A stretch of DNA of 64,000 nt from Gammaproteobacteria bacterium (GCA_020846135.1 JADLEK010000075.1:1-64000), one strand, 5' to 3'. Positions 42,866 through 54,252 are shown, counted from the first letter of the stretch. The notes: generated by a model not told the origin, from the sequence alone. Numbers and translations: made by a program.

Positions 42866-45802
42866 TCAGAGCATTTGCCGCTCGGCCAAGCGGGCGAAGG
42901 GGCCGTTAGCCTGAATTAACTCGGCGTAATGGCCCACCTCGATGATGCGCCCGGCCTCGAAGACATAGATTCGATCGGCGTTGACGACGGTGCTGAGGCG
43001 GTGGGCCACGACGACCCGCGTCACCCGCAGCCGGTCCAAACTCTCGGTCACTACCGCCTGGGTGCGATTATCGAGGGCGCTGGTCGCTTCGTCGAGCAGC
43101 AGGATCTTGGGCCGGCCCACAATGGCGCGGGCGATCATCAACCGCTGCATCTGCCCGCCCGATAGCGCGCCGCCGCCTTCGAGAATCACGGTCTGCATCC
43201 CCATCGGCATCTGACGGATATCCTCGGCCAGCCCCACCTGGGCCGCCGCCTCCCAGGCATTCTTCAGGGCGCCGCTGCCCGTACCGAGAATATTGTCGTA
43301 CAGGGAGCGCGGCATGAGCTGGGCGTTTTGCATCACCACCCCCATCTGGCGGCGCACCGCAGTGGCGTCGATGCCGGCCAGATCCTGGCCGTCAAAGAGA
43401 ATGCCACCCGCTTCCGGTTGCTCAAAACCCAGCAGCAGGCGTAGCAGAGTCGATTTCCCCGAGCCGGACGCCCCGACCAGGGCGACGAACTCCCCCGGGG
43501 CGATTTCCAGCGACACATTGTCCAGGATTAGCGGACCCTCCGGCGCATAGCGGAAGCTCAGATGTGAGACCTCGATCGCCCCGGACAACGACCCCGGATC
43601 GGCCTTCTCTTCCCCGATCTCCGGCGCGGCATCCAGCAACGGCCGGGCGCGCTCGATCTGAGGCTGAATCGCGATCAGTCCGGTCGTGACCATAATCATC
43701 ATGGCGAGGCTGGCGGCGAAACTTTGGAAGGCCACCAACAGGGCAGCGAAAGCGCCAATGGCGATCAGATCGACATTCTCCGCAGGCTTGCCGATCAGCA
43801 CTACAAACAACAGGAGTCCAGACAGAGTCAGAACCTGGTTAAGGGCCGCTTGCCAGGCCCCGAGCCGTTGCGAGGCCAGTTGATAGCGACGGCCTTGGGC
43901 AAAGAGGCTGGCCCAGCGGGCGAAGGCGCGATCTTCGCCCGCAGCGAGACGAATCTTGGCGACGCCGAGGATCAGTTGTAGCAGGGTGTTGTTCAGCTTC
44001 CCAGTCAGGGCGGCCAGGGGGCGCTCTTGGCGCAGGCGCAGATAACTCAGCACGAGGCTGAGGACCAGATAAACCAGGGTCAGCAGCGCCGCCCAGAGCG
44101 CCAGGCGGACGTCATAGAAAAACATCAGCCCGAAGCTGAAGATGCCGAAGATCCCGCCCAGGATCGCATTGACGCTGGAGGTGGACAGCAGGGTCTGGAT
44201 CTGGGTGATCGCCATGACCCGGGTCGCCAGATCGCCGGCGGAATAGTTTTGAAAAAAGCTCATCGGCAAGCGCAGCACCCGATCCATGATCCCGGATTGC
44301 ACCGCCCGGCCCATGCAGCTCTCGGCGCGGGTGAAGGCCAGGGTGCTGACATAGTTTACGACAAAGGCTGTGCCGCCCAGCACCGCCAGCGCCAGGCCGA
44401 GTTCGATCAGGTGGCCGCCCTCATGGTTGGGGATCACGCTATCGATGATGTAGGCGGTCGCTATCGGCGTCATCAAGCCCAGCAGTCCGAGGATCGCCCC
44501 CATCGCCAGCATGGGGATGAGGTCGCGCCAGCCCTGCGTCAGAGCGAATCCCAGCAGTTCCCGAAAGTTGATGGCCCGGAATGGCAACGGTGCGGTCAGT
44601 TCAAAAGCCGTCGGGGCCAGACGCTCCCGCGCTTCGTCGAACCGTAATTCCTCACCTTGGGCCGGGTCGATCAGCCGGGGTTGATCCTGGGCACCGAGGA
44701 GCGCAAGAGGCTGCTTCGTGTTCTGGTCGAGCGCCAGCAGAGACCCGAAGTCATACTTCCACCAGCCATCCCGCAACGTGATCGTGCGCAGCCGCAGGCC
44801 GCTGGCGCGAGCGATCTCCTCCAGTGTGGGGGTATCCCCCGGTTTCAGGTTAGCCGGGGGCCGAACCTCGAAGCCCTCGGCCCGACCTATCAGGCGTAAG
44901 GCTCCCATCAGCGGGCTGTCTCCCCGCACCGGCGCGACATCAATCCGGGAACCTGTTGCCGTCACTGACTGCAGCGCTTTGAAAGCGAGATCGCGCTCGG
45001 CTTCGGTGGCCGTCCGCCGCGCTTTCAGCCGGTTATATTCATCGACATTGGCCAGCCGCAGATTCAGGCTCGCGGTCTCGAACAGGATTTGGTGCAGGTT
45101 CGCAACGCCGGCCCAGGCATCGCCATCGACCAATGCGGCAGCGGTAGGCCGAGAATGGAGTTCCAGCGCGGCGCTGGCCAGCAGCCAGGCTTCCGGGGCC
45201 AGCGGGAAGGTCAGTTCGCCGTCGGTGGGCGGCAAGTCCTGGATGTCAAGAAAGATGCTCGTCTCTGGTTTCAACCGGACCCAGGCCAGGGCGTGCTGGC
45301 CACTGCAGCGCCGGTCGGCAGGGACCGCCAGGGTCTCCGCCACGCCGAGGCCATAGTCGATATGGGGGCGCGGGGTCGCCCAGCGGGCCATGCCGCTGCT
45401 CAGGGCGCGCAACCAGATCTCCAGCGCCGGGGCCAGAGCCGGAATGACATCGGCAGCGCTGGATTCAGTCGCGAGCACAGCGAAGGGTAATTCCAGCAAC
45501 TCGGTATCGACATGGGGCACGGCCAGCAGGGCGAAATCCGCCAGCCCATCGGCGGCGATGCCCAACAGCAGGCCGCCGGTGGTTACGGTCGCCAAGTGGT
45601 GACGCGCGCCCTCGGCCCTATCCTCCGCCAGATTAACCAGAAACAGTTCGATCTGACCCTCGCGCACTAGCCAGGCTTGATTGGGATCGTCGAGCCGCAG
45701 AGGCTGGTTGCCGCCCCGGCGTTGAATCTGGCCTTGGGCGGTCAGGCGTTTCGGCCAAGGGCCTTGGGGACTGGTCTGCTCGGTTGTTGCGATCAAAGCC
45801 AA
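42866..45802 (-). CDS. NHLM-type peptide/bacteriocin export ABC transporter (permease-ATPase)
   Basis: A 978-residue protein. A long N-terminal region (about 1-400) without C39 peptidase motifs precedes a six-helix exporter domain (about 425-700: TPIATAYIIDSVIPNHEGGH, RLPMSFFQNYSAGDLATRV) and an ATPase (about 735-975): Walker A VGASGSGKST, Q-loop VMQNAQL, signature LSGGQMQRL, Walker B ILLLDEATSALD. Architecture and the SFFxxYSAGDLA stretch match the second transporter of NHLM (nitrile-hydratase-leader microcin) systems. It begins at TTG with GGGGGTGG upstream. No precursor peptide, maturase, HlyD or peptidase-containing partner is next to it. Confidence 0.85.
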   Translation of the reverse strand: MALIATTEQTSPQGPWPKRLTAQGQIQRRGGNQPLRLDDPNQAWLVREGQIELFLVNLAEDRAEGARHHLATVTTGGLLLGIAADGLADFALLAVPHVDTELLELPFAVLATESSAADVIPALAPALEIWLRALSSGMARWATPRPHIDYGLGVAETLAVPADRRCSGQHALAWVRLKPETSIFLDIQDLPPTDGELTFPLAPEAWLLASAALELHSRPTAAALVDGDAWAGVANLHQILFETASLNLRLANVDEYNRLKARRTATEAERDLAFKALQSVTATGSRIDVAPVRGDSPLMGALRLIGRAEGFEVRPPANLKPGDTPTLEEIARASGLRLRTITLRDGWWKYDFGSLLALDQNTKQPLALLGAQDQPRLIDPAQGEELRFDEARERLAPTAFELTAPLPFRAINFRELLGFALTQGWRDLIPMLAMGAILGLLGLMTPIATAYIIDSVIPNHEGGHLIELGLALAVLGGTAFVVNYVSTLAFTRAESCMGRAVQSGIMDRVLRLPMSFFQNYSAGDLATRVMAITQIQTLLSTSSVNAILGGIFGIFSFGLMFFYDVRLALWAALLTLVYLVLSLVLSYLRLRQERPLAALTGKLNNTLLQLILGVAKIRLAAGEDRAFARWASLFAQGRRYQLASQRLGAWQAALNQVLTLSGLLLFVVLIGKPAENVDLIAIGAFAALLVAFQSFAASLAMMIMVTTGLIAIQPQIERARPLLDAAPEIGEEKADPGSLSGAIEVSHLSFRYAPEGPLILDNVSLEIAPGEFVALVGASGSGKSTLLRLLLGFEQPEAGGILFDGQDLAGIDATAVRRQMGVVMQNAQLMPRSLYDNILGTGSGALKNAWEAAAQVGLAEDIRQMPMGMQTVILEGGGALSGGQMQRLMIARAIVGRPKILLLDEATSALDNRTQAVVTESLDRLRVTRVVVAHRLSTVVNADRIYVFEAGRIIEVGHYAELIQANGPFARLAERQML

Positions 45803-45814
45803 TGTTCCACCCCC

Positions 45815-47560
45815 TCAATAGCCCACCGCCAGTCCGCCAGACCGCCGGGTGTCAGCAAAGCCGTACAGTCCTTGGGGGGTGCGAACGATGCTCTGCGTAT
45901 TACCCATCGCCTCTTTGATCACAACCTGATGGCCCCATCCCGTCAGCAACCGCACGGTATCCGGGCTAATCCCCTCTTCGATGCGCAACTCGTCTGGCAG
46001 CCACTGATGGTGGATGCGGGGGGCGACCGTGGCTTCAGCGATGTTCATCTGGTGGTCGAGGACGTTCAGTATAATTTGCAGCACCGTTGTGATAATCCGG
46101 CTGCCGCCCGGGCTACCGGTGATCAGCACCGGCTGACCTGTCTTGAACACCAGGGTTGGGGTCATGGAACTGAGCGGGCGTTTGCCGGGGCTGACCGCAT
46201 TGGCGTCGCCGCCGATCAGCCCGAACGCATTGGGAACGCCCGGCTTGGCGGCGAAATCATCCATCTCGTTATTCAACAGGATGCCGGTTCCTGCAGCAAC
46301 TGCCCCGGATCCATAAGCCAGATTGAGGGTGTAGGTCACGGCGACCGCGTTGCCGTCCTGGTCGGCCACCGAGTAATGGGTCGTCTGATCGCTTTCATAC
46401 CGCTGCGGCTGGCCGGGTTTGATGGCGGTCGCCGGCTGCGCCCGATTCGGGTCAATTCGCGCCGCCAGTTCCCTGGCGTAGGCTTTAGCGGTCAGGCCGG
46501 CGACCGGTACTTTAACGAAATCGGGATCACCCAGATATTCGCTGCGGTCGGCATAGGCCAGTTTCATCGCCTCGGCCATGCGATGCAGGGTAACGGCGCT
46601 GGCCGGTCCTGATTCGGCTAGAGGCCAGGTTTCCAGAATGTTCAGGATCTGGATGAGATGCACCCCGCCGGAACTGGGCGGCGGCATGGAGACGATCTCA
46701 TAGCCGCGATAGACGCCTCGCACCGGGGTCCGGACCACCGCCCGGTAGTTTTTGAGATCAGCCAGGGTGATCAACCCCTGGTGAGCCGCCATATCGGCAA
46801 TCAGTTTTTCTGCGATCGCGCCCTCGTAGAACGCTTTAGGACCCTGCTCGGCGATCAGGCGGAGCGAAGCGGCCAAATCGGGCTGCGCCAGGGTTTCGCC
46901 CGCTTGATAAGCGACCCCGTCCGCCTTGAAAAAGATCTTCATGCTGGCCGGCCACGGCGTCATCGACTTACGCGCTTCCTGGAGCGATTGCGCCAGTTCA
47001 GCGCTGATCGGAAAACCCTCGGCCAGGCGAATCGCCGGCTCGATCAGCGTTTTCCAGGGCAGGCGGCCGTGGCGTTGGTGGGCCAGCGCCAGTCCGGCCA
47101 CCGTTCCTGGCGTTCCGGACGCCTGATGGCTGTAGCGAATCCGCGCTTCATCGACCTCGCCTTTGGCACTCAGAAAAAAGTCCCGGCTGGCGGCGGCCGG
47201 CGCAGTTTCACGAAAATCGATCGCTTCACTCTGCCGTTGGGCAGCGTCGTAAGTCAGCAGGAACCCACCACCACCCAGATTGCCGGCTTGGGGCAAGGTC
47301 ACCGCCAGCGCAAAACCAATGGCGACTGCGGCATCGATCGCGTTGCCGCCCTGCCGGAGAATGTCCAGCCCGGCCTGACTGGCTAAGGCATCCTGGGTTG
47401 AGACCATACCGTTACGAGCGAAGGTCGGGTGAATCCGGTCCCGGGCGTTGTAAACTGCGGGTTCTGCCCACGCGGGCTGGATGGACGGCAACAAGCCGCA
47501 TATGCTCAGCAGCAATAGCAGTAGCAGGCCAAAAGCGTGATTGCGAAAACAGCGGCGCAT
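45815..47560 (-). CDS. ggt: Gamma-glutamyltransferase (periplasmic)
   Basis: A 581-residue Ntn hydrolase that cleaves gamma-glutamyl bonds of glutathione. Signal peptide FGLLLLLLLSICGLLPSIQP with cleavage near AWA-EP. The autoprocessing site and nucleophile Thr are in DQTTHYSVADQDGNAV (Thr before HYS); GSPGGSRIITTVLQ and NNEMDDFA are substrate-binding motifs. The start at 47560 is backed by GGAGATCCTC before the ATG. Processing into large and small subunits is expected. Its start codon lies 102 bp downstream of the receiver protein gene on the same strand, with a terminator between. Confidence 0.93.
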   Translation of the reverse strand: MRRCFRNHAFGLLLLLLLSICGLLPSIQPAWAEPAVYNARDRIHPTFARNGMVSTQDALASQAGLDILRQGGNAIDAAVAIGFALAVTLPQAGNLGGGGFLLTYDAAQRQSEAIDFRETAPAAASRDFFLSAKGEVDEARIRYSHQASGTPGTVAGLALAHQRHGRLPWKTLIEPAIRLAEGFPISAELAQSLQEARKSMTPWPASMKIFFKADGVAYQAGETLAQPDLAASLRLIAEQGPKAFYEGAIAEKLIADMAAHQGLITLADLKNYRAVVRTPVRGVYRGYEIVSMPPPSSGGVHLIQILNILETWPLAESGPASAVTLHRMAEAMKLAYADRSEYLGDPDFVKVPVAGLTAKAYARELAARIDPNRAQPATAIKPGQPQRYESDQTTHYSVADQDGNAVAVTYTLNLAYGSGAVAAGTGILLNNEMDDFAAKPGVPNAFGLIGGDANAVSPGKRPLSSMTPTLVFKTGQPVLITGSPGGSRIITTVLQIILNVLDHQMNIAEATVAPRIHHQWLPDELRIEEGISPDTVRLLTGWGHQVVIKEAMGNTQSIVRTPQGLYGFADTRRSGGLAVGY

Positions 47561-47618
47561 GAGGATCTCCGGGAAATACGGGATGGGGATCAGGCTGTGG
47601 AACCAGCACAAACACAAA

Positions 47619-47649
47619 CGCCCGCCCGGCGGATCAAGCCGGACGGGCG
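47619..47649 (-). terminator. Intrinsic terminator after the receiver-anchor gene
   Basis: CGCCCGTCCGGC and GCCGGGCGGGCG (minus strand) pair over 11 of 12 positions around a 7-nt loop and are followed by GTTTGTGTTTGTG. It lies 13 bp past the stop of the gene at 47663 and upstream of ggt, so it should separate the two transcripts. Confidence 0.7.
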
Positions 47650-47662
47650 TGAGGCGGAAGCT

Positions 47663-48835
47663 TCAGAACAGTTTAAGAATGGAACCGACAATTGCAGCGC
47701 CGGCGGCCAGCAAGGCGATAACGCCAACCACCAGCGCTGCCGTGGCGCGGGACTGGCCGGGAACGCCCCCCTGCGTCGCCAGATTGGCCATAGCCTGCTG
47801 AATCGAGCGATCCGCCGCTTCCCGGGCGATGGTTTCGATCACCGGCTGGATGCCGCCCCGGACCATCTGAATGACTTGTTGCTTGAATTCGGGAGTCCCG
47901 GTCGCCATGACCACAGCTTCCTGAGTTTGATGCTTGACCTGGGTTTCGATGTCCTTGAGCAACTCGTCGCGGTTCATCTCCAGACCCCGGGCGATATTGC
48001 GCTGCGAAACGCCCTCGCTAACTTCACGCGCGGCCACCTCAGCAACTGCCCGAGCGCTTTCCTGGGCGGCGGTGCGGGCGGTGCGCTCGGCGGTGCCCCG
48101 GGCGATTTCGGTAGCGACCTGCTTGGCAGCTTCCTGCGCAGCGCGCACCGCAGCATGCGCCGCCCGGCGGCCCAGATCCTCGGAGATCGTCCGCGCCGCC
48201 TGGGTGGAGGCTTCCCGCGCCAGGTTGGGAACCAGTTCCTGGACAAGGTCGCGGGCCACTTTTTCCGCTGCCGCCCAGGCAGCCCGTTCGGCAATCTGCT
48301 CGACATCCGCTACCGACAATCCGGGTGGGCTAACGGCAGACGGAGCGCTGATCTGTGGCTCGATGGCCGGGATAACCGGTTTTTCGGCAGGCAGCGGTTT
48401 TTCGACCACGATCGGTTTGGGAATGACCGACGCGGCAGTGGCCAGCGGTTCCATGGAGATAGTCGCAATCCCGGCGCTGACCTTATTCAATACCTCATCA
48501 AGCTGCTCAGGGGTATAAGGTTTGGAGAGGAACCCGACTGCGCCGCTGTCTCTGGCGTCACGCTTGTCCTCGTCCGTGGCATTGGCGGAACACATGATAA
48601 TGGGGGCAAAGTCCGGATGGCCGCTGGTAATGGTTCGGCTGGTCTCAAACCCGTCCATACCCGGCATCATGACGTCCATAAAGATGATTTGGGGCTTCTT
48701 AGTCTCTAGGTACTTGATACAGTCCTCGCCGGATCCCACCCAGTCCACTTCGATGCCGCGTTCAGTCAGTAGCTTGCGTAAAGTGAGGTGGGCGACCTTG
48801 GAGTCATCCACCACCAGCGCCTTTTTGATATTCAT
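47663..48835 (-). CDS. Response regulator with alanine-rich helical region and C-terminal membrane anchor
   Basis: A 390-residue protein. Receiver 1-120 with D10/D11, phosphoacceptor D54 (FMDVMMPGMDG), S83 and K105 (SKPY). A Pro-rich linker (about 130-175) leads to a 200-residue region of Ala/Arg/Glu-rich helix with near-repeats such as AAERAAWAAAEKVARDL, ARTISEDLGRRAAHAAVRAA and AERTARTAAQESARAV-type stretches, then a single C-terminal hydrophobic helix AALVVGVIALLAAGAAIVGS. The layout suggests a tail-anchored receiver that could oligomerise at the membrane. No DNA-binding or enzymatic output domain is seen. AGGAG-type site: GGAGACC before the ATG region. Confidence 0.8.
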   Translation of the reverse strand: MNIKKALVVDDSKVAHLTLRKLLTERGIEVDWVGSGEDCIKYLETKKPQIIFMDVMMPGMDGFETSRTITSGHPDFAPIIMCSANATDEDKRDARDSGAVGFLSKPYTPEQLDEVLNKVSAGIATISMEPLATAASVIPKPIVVEKPLPAEKPVIPAIEPQISAPSAVSPPGLSVADVEQIAERAAWAAAEKVARDLVQELVPNLAREASTQAARTISEDLGRRAAHAAVRAAQEAAKQVATEIARGTAERTARTAAQESARAVAEVAAREVSEGVSQRNIARGLEMNRDELLKDIETQVKHQTQEAVVMATGTPEFKQQVIQMVRGGIQPVIETIAREAADRSIQQAMANLATQGGVPGQSRATAALVVGVIALLAAGAAIVGSILKLF

Positions 48836-48981
48836 GCAGAGGTCTCCTACGGCATGAGAGTACGACTATTTGGATCCGGTTACGGGGAAACGTGGATTTC
48901 CGAGATTCCGCTGGATTCGCCGCATAACCAACTGGCTATAACTATAGCGCATCATGCCGGGATGCCACATCCAATCGAATT

Positions 48982-49932
48982 TCAGGGCCGATTATCGGCG
49001 GTTTCCTTAGCGTGCGGCAACAAATCCTCGCGGCTGATGCCCAGATACAAGGCAGTAGCCCCGGCGATGTAAATTGACGAGTAGGTGCCAACCGCAATCC
49101 CGACGATCATGGCGATCGAGAAGCCGTGCATCACCGTGCCGCCGAAGAAGTACATCACGATCACCGACAGCAGGGTGACGAAACTGGTCATGGTGGTGCG
49201 CGACAGGGTTTCGTTGATCGACAGATTCATGATCTCCACAACACTACCCTTGCGCCGCTTGCGAAAATTTTCGCGAATCCGGTCCAGCACCACCACGGTG
49301 TCGTTGACCGAGTAGCCGATCACCGCCAGCACCGCCGCCAGCACGGTCAAATCAAATTCCAGTTGGAACAGTGAAAACCAGCCCACCGTAAACAGTACGT
49401 CATGGATGGTCGCAGCAATGGTGCCGACCGCCAGCCGCCATTCAAAGCGGAACATCACATAGACCAGAATCCCGAACAACGCGCCCAGCGCCGCCAGTCC
49501 ACCCTGTTCGACCAGTTCCTTGCCGACTTGCGGCCCGACGAATTCGGCCCGGGCCAGCGTGACCCCGGCTCCGCCTTCCGCGCCCTGCAAGGCGGTCAAC
49601 ACCTGATTATTCAAGGTGGCTGCGTTGATCTGCTCACGCGGCGGAATACGGATCAGCACATCGTGCGAAGTGCCGAAATGCTGGGTCTGGGCGTCGCCGT
49701 AGCCAGCCTTGACCAGGGTTTCCCGCACCTCCGGAATCGCGACCGGATGGGGGTATTGCACCTCGATCACGGTGCCGCCGGTGAAGTCCAGACCAAGGTT
49801 CATCCCGCGAAACAGCAGCGAACCGAGCGCGATCAGCAGCACAATAATCGACCAGGCCATCGCCAGTTTGCGCCAGCGCAGAAAATCGATCTTGGTGTTG
49901 TAGAAATCAAATTGCCAGAGAGCCAGTTTCAT
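48982..49932 (-). CDS. secF: Protein translocase subunit SecF
   Basis: A 316-residue membrane subunit of the SecDF complex that aids protein export using the proton motive force. GLDFTGGTVIEVQYP is the conserved periplasmic entry motif; six helices, with VIGYSVNDTVVVLDRIREN in the fourth. The frame is open from a GTG at 49941, but GAG lies better before the ATG at 49932. It follows secD with 9 bp between. Confidence 0.95.
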   Translation of the reverse strand: MKLALWQFDFYNTKIDFLRWRKLAMAWSIIVLLIALGSLLFRGMNLGLDFTGGTVIEVQYPHPVAIPEVRETLVKAGYGDAQTQHFGTSHDVLIRIPPREQINAATLNNQVLTALQGAEGGAGVTLARAEFVGPQVGKELVEQGGLAALGALFGILVYVMFRFEWRLAVGTIAATIHDVLFTVGWFSLFQLEFDLTVLAAVLAVIGYSVNDTVVVLDRIRENFRKRRKGSVVEIMNLSINETLSRTTMTSFVTLLSVIVMYFFGGTVMHGFSIAMIVGIAVGTYSSIYIAGATALYLGISREDLLPHAKETADNRP

Positions 49933-49941
49933 CCGCGCCAC

Positions 49942-51813
49942 TCAAACCGATAGTTGTTGCAGCTTGCGGCCGCCGTAAATGAGATTGACCAGCGCCCGCG
50001 ACCCGGTGACCGCGGTAAACATCGAGGTCACGATACCGATGCTGAGGGTGACGGCGAAGCCCTTGATTGGGCCGGTGCCGAATCCGAACAGCATGATCGC
50101 CGCGATCAGGGTGGTCAGGTTGGAGTCGAGAATGGTGTCAAAGGCCCGGTCAAACCCGGCGTGAATGGCCGCCTGCGGACTGTTACCATTGCGCATTTCC
50201 TCACGGATGCGCTCGTAAATCAGCACGTTGGCGTCGACCGCCATGCCCATGGTCAGCACGATGCCGGCGATGCCAGGCAAGGTGAGTGTGGCTTGCAGCA
50301 TCGACAAGGCGGCGATGAGCAGCACCACATTAGCCGCCAGCGCAGCAGTAGAGATCAGCCCAAAGTTCTTGTAGCGCCAGGTCATGAACACCGCAATAAC
50401 CAGCAGGGCAATCGCCGCCGCCCGGAAACCCTGGGCGATGTTTTCCTTGCCGGCGCTCGGCCCGACCGTGCGCTCTTCGATAATCTCAATCGGGCTGACC
50501 AAGGCTCCGGCCCGCAGCAGCAAAGCCAGATCGCGGGCTTCGCGGGTGCTGTCCAGTCCGGTGATTTGAAACCGCCGGCCCAGCCGGTCGCGGATGGTGG
50601 CGACATTGATGACTTCCTCAACGGTGTAGGAGGTCTTTTTCAATTGGTCGCCAACCCGCTTGGTTTCAGTCTTGTTCTCGATGAACACCACGCCCATCCG
50701 CTTGCCGATATTGTCCTTGGTGGCGTCTTCAAAGCGTTTGGCGCCCTTGCCGTCGAGACTGACGAACACGGTTGGCCCGCCGTTCTGCTGATCGATCCCG
50801 GAAGAAGCATCCACGATGGAATCGCCCGTCAGCATCACCCGCTTTTGTAGCAGCACCGGACGGCCATTGCGATCCTTGTACAACCGGGAATTGAGCGGAG
50901 CGCGGCCCGTAGCTGAGGCCTGATTCCAGTCGTTTTCCTCGTCAGCCAGCCGGAATTCCAGAGTCGCGGTCGCGCCGAGAATTTCCTTGGCGCGGGCGGT
51001 GTCCTGGACGCCGGGAAGCTGGACCACAATCCGGTCGGTTCCCTGCTGCTGAATGATCGGTTCCGCAACGCCCAGTTCATTGACCCGGTTGCGCAGGGTG
51101 GTGATGTTCTGTTGCAGGGCGAAGTCGCGTTTTTCCTTAATCTCGCGCTCGCTGAGGGTGAACTTCAAAGTCAGCGGCCCCGGCTCCGACGCTTGCAAGG
51201 CGGGCAGACTCTTCCGTAATAACTGGGCGGCCTTGTCGCGTTCAGCGGCGTCCTTGAACTCGACCTGCACCCCACCGCCGCTGGCGCGGCCCACCGAACT
51301 GTATTGAATCTTGTCGGTGCGGAGCTGGGCGCGAATCTCATCAACGTAGCTGTCTTCAACCTGCTTGATGGTGGCGTCCATATCGACCTGCATCAGGAAG
51401 TGAACGCCGCCCCGCAGATCGAGGCCGAGGTACATGGGATTTAGCCCCATCGCCCGCAAGAATCCGGGGGCCGCTGAGGCGAGATTGAGCGCGACGATAT
51501 AATCGCGGCCCAGCCGACCCTTGAGGATGTCGGCGGTCTTGAGTTGTTCTTCCGAGTCGGCGAAACGAATCAGCAGCCGGTCGCCGTCCAGTTCCACCCG
51601 ACGATGCGGGAGTTTATCGGCGTCCAGCAGGGCCACGACGCGGTTCTGAAAGGCGGCATCGACGGTGATGTTGGCCCGGGCGCCGGAAATCTGCACTGCC
51701 GGGTCTTCGCCGAACAGGTTGGGCAAGGCGAAGATCAGGCCCCAGAGCATGACCAGGCCGATCAGCAGATATTTCCACCAGGGATATTGATTGAGGGAAT
51801 GCGGGGTAGGCAT
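49942..51813 (-). CDS. secD: Protein translocase subunit SecD
   Basis: A 623-residue partner of SecF: first helix, then a large periplasmic region (P1 head and base) beginning LGLDLRGGVHFLMQVDMD, and five C-terminal helices with VLTMGMAVDANVLIYERIRE, which holds the conserved Asp for proton transfer. Length is normal for gammaproteobacteria. It lies 33 bp downstream of yajC. Confidence 0.95.
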   Translation of the reverse strand: MPTPHSLNQYPWWKYLLIGLVMLWGLIFALPNLFGEDPAVQISGARANITVDAAFQNRVVALLDADKLPHRRVELDGDRLLIRFADSEEQLKTADILKGRLGRDYIVALNLASAAPGFLRAMGLNPMYLGLDLRGGVHFLMQVDMDATIKQVEDSYVDEIRAQLRTDKIQYSSVGRASGGGVQVEFKDAAERDKAAQLLRKSLPALQASEPGPLTLKFTLSEREIKEKRDFALQQNITTLRNRVNELGVAEPIIQQQGTDRIVVQLPGVQDTARAKEILGATATLEFRLADEENDWNQASATGRAPLNSRLYKDRNGRPVLLQKRVMLTGDSIVDASSGIDQQNGGPTVFVSLDGKGAKRFEDATKDNIGKRMGVVFIENKTETKRVGDQLKKTSYTVEEVINVATIRDRLGRRFQITGLDSTREARDLALLLRAGALVSPIEIIEERTVGPSAGKENIAQGFRAAAIALLVIAVFMTWRYKNFGLISTAALAANVVLLIAALSMLQATLTLPGIAGIVLTMGMAVDANVLIYERIREEMRNGNSPQAAIHAGFDRAFDTILDSNLTTLIAAIMLFGFGTGPIKGFAVTLSIGIVTSMFTAVTGSRALVNLIYGGRKLQQLSV

Positions 51814-51846
51814 GGATCAGGGATTTCCGATGGCGGGCGGCGCGAT

Positions 51847-52194
51847 TCAGGGACTGCCCTTGAGAGTGCCCTTGGGCATCAGCGAGCTGACGGCCTGCTT
51901 TTGGACCTTGATCTGGACGCCTTCGGCGATTTCGACCTGAATAAAGTTCTCGCCAATTTCGGTGATCCGCCCCAGGACACCGCCGCCGGTCACCACTTCA
52001 TCGCCCTTCTTGAGCGATTCGACCATTTGCTTGTGTTCCTTGGCGCGTTTGGTTTGCGGGCGGATCAGCAGGAAATAGAACGCGCCGATCAGGATGATCG
52101 GGAACAGCAGGTTCATCAGTCCCATGTCGCCACCGGGCGCGCCGGCGGTTTGGGCGGCGGCGTCCCGGATCAGGAAGTTCAGAATGCTTTCCAT
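51847..52194 (-). CDS. yajC: Sec translocon accessory protein YajC
   Basis: A 115-residue protein with one N-terminal membrane helix (LFPIILIGAFYFLLIRPQTK), the YajC hallmark ending in RPQxK, and a cytosolic domain (GDEVVTGGGVLGRITEIGEN). GAGG lies 8 nt before the ATG. The order tgt-yajC-secD-secF is the standard one. Confidence 0.95.
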   Translation of the reverse strand: MESILNFLIRDAAAQTAGAPGGDMGLMNLLFPIILIGAFYFLLIRPQTKRAKEHKQMVESLKKGDEVVTGGGVLGRITEIGENFIQVEIAEGVQIKVQKQAVSSLMPKGTLKGSP

Positions 52195-52264
52195 TGGAAT
52201 TCCTCAGAATTTGACCAGGCGCGCCACATGCCAAAGCGTGGCTGACGCAAACCCGGTAGCCTTT

Positions 52265-53777
<1,513 letters not shown>

Positions 53778-53790
53778 CGAGAGATCAGTC

Positions 53791-54252
53791 ATGTTATCAA
53801 CGCAAAAATCCATCGTATCGTTGTTCTGGTTGATCGCGTTGGCGGTCAATGTCGCAATGGCTTTCAACCGTGGCCAGGTCACGGTGGGTCCGGCGACCTT
53901 TCAGGTGGAAATCGCGCAGACCACGGCTGAACGCCGGCAGGGGTTAATGTTCCGCCGCGAATTGCCCCCCGATCAGGGGATGTTGTTCGTTCAGCCGCCG
54001 GGTCCGGCGCTGTTCTGGATGAAAAACACCACCATTCCTTTGGATCTGCTGTACTTCGACCCTGAGGGTCGATTGCTCCAGATCATGGCCGAAGCGCCGC
54101 CCTGCAAAACGCCCGACTGTCCGATCTATTCCAGCACCGCCGCGACCGTGCGCTACATTCTGGAAATCAACGCTGGCGAAGCTGCCCGGCGCGGTATTCA
54201 ACTCGGCGATCGGCTTTGGCTGAGCGACCGTTCTCTCCATTCTGGAAATTAA
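53791..54252 (+). CDS. DUF192 family exported protein
   Basis: A 153-residue protein with an N-terminal hydrophobic helix (IVSLFWLIALAVNVAMAF) and a DUF192 domain: TTAERRQGLMFRRELPPDQG, MLFVQPPGPALFWMKNTTIP, LDLLYFDPEGRLLQI and LEINAGEAARRGIQLGD. GAGAGATC precedes the ATG. The fold binds divalent metal in some members; function unknown. It ends 4 bp before the debranching enzyme. Confidence 0.88.
   Translation: MLSTQKSIVSLFWLIALAVNVAMAFNRGQVTVGPATFQVEIAQTTAERRQGLMFRRELPPDQGMLFVQPPGPALFWMKNTTIPLDLLYFDPEGRLLQIMAEAPPCKTPDCPIYSSTAATVRYILEINAGEAARRGIQLGDRLWLSDRSLHSGN

Noticed and set aside
47537..48709. 390-codon plus-strand frame opposite the receiver-anchor gene
   Set aside because: Shadow of GC-rich codons; the minus strand has an intact receiver domain and a terminator.
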